NCBI RefSeq assembly: GCF_001605725.1
Contig: NZ_CP011530.1
Coordinates: 2,666,001-2,730,000 of the forward strand
Direction of reading: 5' to 3'
Length of the DNA stretch: 64,000 bases
Source: Mycobacteroides immunogenum
GTDB lineage: Bacteria; Actinomycetota; Actinomycetes; Mycobacteriales; Mycobacteriaceae
Shown here: positions 60,197 through 64,000 of the stretch, piece after piece
How the letters are laid out: each line of letters starts with the position of its first letter
Numbering within the stretch: the first letter of the stretch is position 1
Notes under the pieces: generated by a model
Told to the model about the DNA's origin: nothing
The model's input: the letters and a program-made list of their open reading frames with translations, nothing else
Database searches by the model: none
Translations under genes and position numbers: made by a program

Positions 60197-60823
60197 TCAG
60201 CGCTGCGCCGACCCGGTGGGCCCATGGGCCAACAGCATCGTGATCAGCTGCTCGATCAGCTCGTCCTCGCTGATCGCCACCTCTCGGTGCAGCCACGCGG
60301 TGACGGCTTGCCCGACGCCGCCGACGATGAAGTGCGCCAGCACCGGCAGGTTGCCTTGATCGTCGGGGCGGAACCAGTCGTGGAGATGCTGGGCGAACAG
60401 CGAAACGAACATTGCCGTCGCCTCGAATCTTCTGTGCACGAGTACCGGGTTCACCTGTGTGCGGCTATAGAGGAGTTGCCCAATCCGCCGGTCGGTGCCG
60501 ACTGCTCGCACGACGCTGGTAATCCCCGCACGTACCTGCAGGTGCGCGGGCGCCGCGGCGACCTCGGCTTCGATGGTGGACGCGAGTTGTTGGACTGCCC
60601 AGTCGAAGATCGCGGCGGCGTACTCGTCCTTGTCGGCGAAGCTTTCATAGAAGTAGCGCTGCGCGAGGCCGGCATGCTGGCAAACGGTGCGCAGGGTGAG
60701 ATCGCCGGACCCATCCGGGGCGCCGAGAATGTCCAGGCCCACCTCCAGGAGTCGCTGCCTGCGCCGGGCCAGGCGCTCGGCGGCGGCGAGGCCACTGTAG
60801 GAGCGGCCGGTTGGAGTGGACAC
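60197..60823 (-). CDS. TetR family regulator
   Basis: A 208-residue repressor started at GTG 60823; the longer frame to 60910 would cover the operator dyad. The helix-turn-helix is DLTLRTVCQHAGLAQRYFYESFADKDE. It is divergent from a pair of acyl-CoA dehydrogenase genes, with a near-perfect inverted repeat between, and probably represses them. Similar TetR/FadE arrangements regulate steroid or fatty-acid catabolism in mycobacteria. Confidence 0.87.
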   Translation of the reverse strand: MSTPTGRSYSGLAAAERLARRRQRLLEVGLDILGAPDGSGDLTLRTVCQHAGLAQRYFYESFADKDEYAAAIFDWAVQQLASTIEAEVAAAPAHLQVRAGITSVVRAVGTDRRIGQLLYSRTQVNPVLVHRRFEATAMFVSLFAQHLHDWFRPDDQGNLPVLAHFIVGGVGQAVTAWLHREVAISEDELIEQLITMLLAHGPTGSAQR

Positions 60824-60872
60824 GTGCCCAGTCTTGCAGGAGCTGGTATTGCCTGGGAACGGAACGCACATT

Positions 60873-60898
60873 AATCTGAATGCGCCTGCATCCAGATT
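60873..60898. promoter_or_regulatory. Inverted repeat AATCTGAATGC-N4-GCATCCAGATT
   Basis: Two 11-bp arms with one mismatch, between the TetR start and the divergent acyl-CoA dehydrogenase start (60949). Likely operator for both genes. Confidence 0.7.
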
Positions 60899-60948
60899 GG
60901 TCGCAGTCATCGCTTTGATCGCCGCAGCCTCAACGCAACGGAGTGCAT

Positions 60949-62178
60949 ATGGATCTGTCCTTCTCGGCAGTGGAAGAACAATTCCGTGCCGAAGTCCAGG
61001 AGTTTCTGGATGAGAACCTCACCGAGGATCTGCGGGCGGCGGGGCGCCTTCAGACCAGCGTGTACAGCGATCACGAGGCGAGCATGCAATGGCAGGCGAT
61101 CCTGCACGAGAAGGGGTGGGCCGCACCCGCGTGGCCGGTCAAGTATGGCGGCCAACCGTGGAGTGTCGCTCAGCATTACATCTTTTCGGTTGAATCGATG
61201 GTTGCCGGTGCACCTGCGCTGTCGCCCATGGGAATTCGGATGGTCGCGCATGCCATCGTCAAATTCGGAACTCCCGAGCAGAAGAAGTTCTTCTTGCCTC
61301 GCATCTTGACGGGTGAGGTGTTCTTCTGTCAGGGCTATAGCGAGCCCGAATCGGGATCCGATCTGGCCTCTTTGCAGATGTCGGCGGTCGCCGATGGCGA
61401 TGACTTCATCCTGAACGGCTCCAAGATCTGGACTACCCATGCGCGCGAGGCGAATTGGATGTTCGCGCTTGTTCGCACCAGTAAGGGCCCGAAGAAGCAA
61501 CTCGGTATCACCTTCATTCTCATCGACTTCACCTCGCCCGGTATCGACGTGAAACCGTTGGTAATGAGCTCGGGGGAGGAGGTGCAGAATGTCGTGTTCT
61601 TCGATAATGTGCGCGTCCCCAAGGCCAACGTCCTTGGCGAGGTCGACGAGGGCTGGACCGTCGCGAAATACCTCCTCGAGTTCGAACGGGGCGGTGGCGC
61701 GGTGGCCCCGATGCTTCAGGTGGGTCTCGACCAACTGAGCGCGGATGCGCAGTCGCTACCTGCCGAGCGCGGCGTCCTGGCAGACGATCCGGTGTTTCAG
61801 GCCAAGCTGGCCGACCTCGCGATTCGGGTTGACGTGCTGGAGGTTCTCGAACATCGGGTGCTGGCTGTTGTTGCGGCAGGCGGTAATCCGGGCGCGGCTT
61901 CCTCCATGCTCAAAATCCTCGGTACCGAGCTATCGCAGGTACTGACCACGCTGGCGCTGGAGGCCGCGGGCCCGCGAGGTCGGGCGTATCAGCCACACGT
62001 CACTAAACCGGGCGGTCCGGTGGTCGAGTACACGGCACCGGCCGACGGCTACCACAGCGGTGAGCTGTGGCAGGCGGTGGCGCCATTGCACTATTTCAAC
62101 GATCGGGCCGGCTCAATCTACGCCGGATCCAACGAGATTCAGCGCAACATCCTTGCCAAGGCCCAGCTGGGCCTCTGA
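60949..62178 (+). CDS. Acyl-CoA dehydrogenase (FadE type)
   Basis: A 409-residue flavoprotein. FCQGYSEPESGSDLASL and DFILNGSKIWTTHAREANW are the FAD/substrate loops; the C-terminal RAGSIYAGSNEIQRNILAK is a typical dehydrogenase end. ATG 60949 follows ACGGAG; GTG 60943 is an alternative. It is followed after 20 bp by a second dehydrogenase gene, as in mycobacterial FadE pairs that form alpha2-beta2 enzymes for CoA esters of sterol-derived or branched acids. Confidence 0.92.
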   Translation: MDLSFSAVEEQFRAEVQEFLDENLTEDLRAAGRLQTSVYSDHEASMQWQAILHEKGWAAPAWPVKYGGQPWSVAQHYIFSVESMVAGAPALSPMGIRMVAHAIVKFGTPEQKKFFLPRILTGEVFFCQGYSEPESGSDLASLQMSAVADGDDFILNGSKIWTTHAREANWMFALVRTSKGPKKQLGITFILIDFTSPGIDVKPLVMSSGEEVQNVVFFDNVRVPKANVLGEVDEGWTVAKYLLEFERGGGAVAPMLQVGLDQLSADAQSLPAERGVLADDPVFQAKLADLAIRVDVLEVLEHRVLAVVAAGGNPGAASSMLKILGTELSQVLTTLALEAAGPRGRAYQPHVTKPGGPVVEYTAPADGYHSGELWQAVAPLHYFNDRAGSIYAGSNEIQRNILAKAQLGL

Positions 62179-62198
62179 CAGACAAGAGCGAAGATCAC

Positions 62199-63359
62199 AT
62201 GGATTTCAGTCTTACCGACGAACAACAACTCCTCAAGAACTCTGTATCGGACTATCTTTCCAATCGGTACGCGCTGGACACCAGCCGGCGTGCGGCGCGT
62301 TCAGACGCCGGATGGCAGCCTCAGGTCTGGAAGTCCTTCGCCGAAGAGCTCGGCATTCTGGCCGCGCCACTGCCGGAGGATCGGGGCGGTCTTGGGGGTG
62401 GCGCGGAGGAAGTTCTAGTCATCTCGGAGGTGCTCGGACGGCACCTTGTCGTGGAGCCGTTCATTGGCACGGTGGTGCTCGGCGGTGGTCTGTTGCGCCG
62501 TTCGAGCACCGCCGTGGCCAAAGACCTCATCGGTGGAATCGCGGCTGGTGACGTGGTGACCGGATTCGCGGCACTGGAACCCACGTCTGGACAGTCGTTT
62601 CATTCGGTGCGCACCACCGCCCGTCGTGACGGGCAGCACTGGCTGCTCGATGGCGAGAAGATCGTAGTGAGCGACGCGCCGATCGCCACTCACCTGATCA
62701 TCACCGCACGGACATCCGGCGACGCCACCGACACCTCGGGTCTGACCCTGTTCGTGGTGCCGTTCGATCCCACGGGCCCAAATTCGGGCATCGAGGCGCA
62801 TCACTACCGCACCATTGACGACCACCATGCCAGCGACCTTGTGATATCCGATCTGCGCGTGCCGGATTCGGCACGAATCTCGGAAGTCGATCAAGCGTGG
62901 CCACTCGTCGATGTCGCCCTCGACGAAGCCACCGCCGCGACCGTCGCCGAGGCGGTCGGAGTGTTGCGCAAGGTACTCGCCGATACCGTCGAATACACCA
63001 AACAGCGTCAGCAGTTCGGCGTCGCGATCTCCAATTTCCAGGCGTTGCAACATCGCATGGTGAACATGCACATCGAGGTAGAGCAGGCCGTCGCGGCTTC
63101 CTATCTGGCCTCGCTGAATCTCGATAGCCAACGCCGTGCCCGCGCGGTCTCGGCGGCAAAGGCGACGATCGCGCGGGCGGCGCGTCTGGTGGGGCAAGAA
63201 GCTGTTCAGCTACACGGCGGCATGGGGATGACAGAAGAGTTGGCCATCGGCCACTACTTCAAGCGTCTCACCGTCATTGAGTCGGAGTTCGGCAATCGTG
63301 ACTTCCACACGGCCCGATATCATCGCGCACGCGGTGCGGAGGCTAGCCGACGAGGTTGA
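62199..63359 (+). CDS. Acyl-CoA dehydrogenase (FadE type), partner subunit
   Basis: A 386-residue dehydrogenase starting at ATG 62199 (MDFSLTDEQQLLKNS). The loops around residues 75-175 are more divergent than in the first copy; EAVGVLRKVLADTVEYTKQRQQFG and GGMGMTEELAIGHYFKRL are present. The frame is open upstream inside the first dehydrogenase and that extension is rejected. Probably the non-identical subunit of a heteromeric FadE. The last 17 bp overlap the convergent DUF1345 gene. Confidence 0.9.
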   Translation: MDFSLTDEQQLLKNSVSDYLSNRYALDTSRRAARSDAGWQPQVWKSFAEELGILAAPLPEDRGGLGGGAEEVLVISEVLGRHLVVEPFIGTVVLGGGLLRRSSTAVAKDLIGGIAAGDVVTGFAALEPTSGQSFHSVRTTARRDGQHWLLDGEKIVVSDAPIATHLIITARTSGDATDTSGLTLFVVPFDPTGPNSGIEAHHYRTIDDHHASDLVISDLRVPDSARISEVDQAWPLVDVALDEATAATVAEAVGVLRKVLADTVEYTKQRQQFGVAISNFQALQHRMVNMHIEVEQAVAASYLASLNLDSQRRARAVSAAKATIARAARLVGQEAVQLHGGMGMTEELAIGHYFKRLTVIESEFGNRDFHTARYHRARGAEASRRG

Positions 63360-63960
63360 TCACCAGGTTGATCGTGCAGGCGATGATCACCGTGCCGTAG
63401 ATGTAGCTGAACAGGCAGTGCTTCAACACCACGTCGCGAATGTGCGATGTGGTGACGGCGGTATCGGATACCTGGTAGGTCATGCCGAGATTGAAAGAGA
63501 AGTAGTAGAAATCCACATAGCGGGGCGGCACATCGGTATTGAAATCGATGCCGCCGGGGGCGCCCTGGTAGTAGATGCGTGCGTACCGGGCGGCGTAGAT
63601 CGTGTGCAGCATTGCCCAGACCGTCAGAATCGCGCCGATGCACAGTCCCGCGTAGGCGCCCTTGTCCTCGTCGTTGGCGGAGATCAGGAGAATCCCGATC
63701 GCCGATAGGCTGGCCACCAAGATCAGCAGCATGGCGAGATCGCCCAGCTCGTCGTCCATATCCTCGCTGCTGGCGCGGGCCTGCGTCTGATCGGGATCCA
63801 TGGGCCATAGCACGGCGAGCGACCACACGACGTTGATGGCAGCGGTCACGATGACCACCGCGAGCAATGCCACCTGCCACCGCTGCAGCAAGGACCCGGT
63901 TAATACGCCGACCATGGTTCCGATCGCCAGCGCGACCCAGAACCGCCTGGCGCCAGTCAT
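63343..63960 (-). CDS. DUF1345 family membrane protein
   Basis: A 205-residue protein with five to six hydrophobic segments. YVDFYYFSFNLGMTYQVSDTAVTTSHIRDVVLKHCLFSYIYGTVI is the DUF1345 signature. Function unknown. It overlaps the acyl-CoA dehydrogenase end by 17 bp on the opposite strand. The remaining 40 bp of the window hold no recognisable feature. Confidence 0.88.
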   Translation of the reverse strand: MTGARRFWVALAIGTMVGVLTGSLLQRWQVALLAVVIVTAAINVVWSLAVLWPMDPDQTQARASSEDMDDELGDLAMLLILVASLSAIGILLISANDEDKGAYAGLCIGAILTVWAMLHTIYAARYARIYYQGAPGGIDFNTDVPPRYVDFYYFSFNLGMTYQVSDTAVTTSHIRDVVLKHCLFSYIYGTVIIACTINLVINLVG

Positions 63961-64000
63961 GGTCTCTGCTTGCTGAACACCATCATCCCGACATCTTGGT

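Overview
The window looks like chromosome of a rapidly growing mycobacterium, most likely the Mycobacteroides abscessus/chelonae group. The evidence is high GC, frequent GTG/TTG starts, a furA-katG pair, a RipD-type inactive NlpC/P60 protein, an actinobacterial cytochrome b (QcrB) paralog, a mycobacterial hemophore-family protein and DosR-like boxes before a tandem universal stress protein. The genus call is inference. I see no rRNA, tRNA, CRISPR array, transposase or prophage. It reads as a mosaic of small metabolic operons, many with their own TetR or MarR regulator and a visible palindromic operator.

Layout. 0-12.9 kb: 5'-truncated cinA, HD hydrolase and GlxA-type regulator divergent around a 10-bp inverted repeat, pirin, TetR/DUF4345, an F420-type oxidoreductase, uppP, a membrane esterase, an SGNH hydrolase, a HAD phosphatase and a secreted BBE flavoprotein. 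13-17.8 kb: a UbiD/UbiX decarboxylase operon with an unusual leader, facing LysR/SRPBCC/TetR genes. 17.8-22.1 kb: a five-gene operon of DUF4242, an acyl-CoA-dehydrogenase-like flavoprotein and a nitrate/sulfonate-type ABC importer. 22.1-26.7 kb: a small WWDP-repeat secreted protein, TetR/enoyl-CoA hydratase, and P450/TetR/membrane genes. 26.7-34 kb: orphan QcrB paralog with tandem TACTAC operators, exported RNase plus barstar, katG-furA, MarR, a GyrA-like/GNAT fusion and ripD. 34-40.5 kb: SRPBCC, FhuF-like, Baeyer-Villiger-type monooxygenase, MHS transporter and NtaA/DszA-type monooxygenase.

40.6-53.5 kb is the most interesting part. A HemS-like heme protein, a CysJ/CPR-type diflavin reductase and a giant 1802-residue GltB-like protein form one tight operon. 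Its upstream gap holds an IdeR-like iron box, and a secreted hemophore gene lies just beyond. A second diflavin reductase 3 kb away also has a palindrome resembling an iron box. No gltD or sulfite reductase lies nearby. I infer an iron/heme-responsive redox system in which the diflavin reductase serves the HemS-like protein and/or the GltB-like protein.

53.5-64 kb: an AadK-like nucleotidyltransferase with a leaderless, WhiB7-like promoter; an alcohol dehydrogenase/TetR pair whose operator matches the one at 4.6 kb; a MarR-led operon encoding a dimethylmalate-lyase-like enzyme, an aconitase-family hydratase and an isochorismatase-fold protein; and a TetR-controlled pair of acyl-CoA dehydrogenases. 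Of the possible unnamed systems, the HemS/diflavin/GltB-like operon and the dimethylmalate-lyase/hydratase operon are the best candidates.
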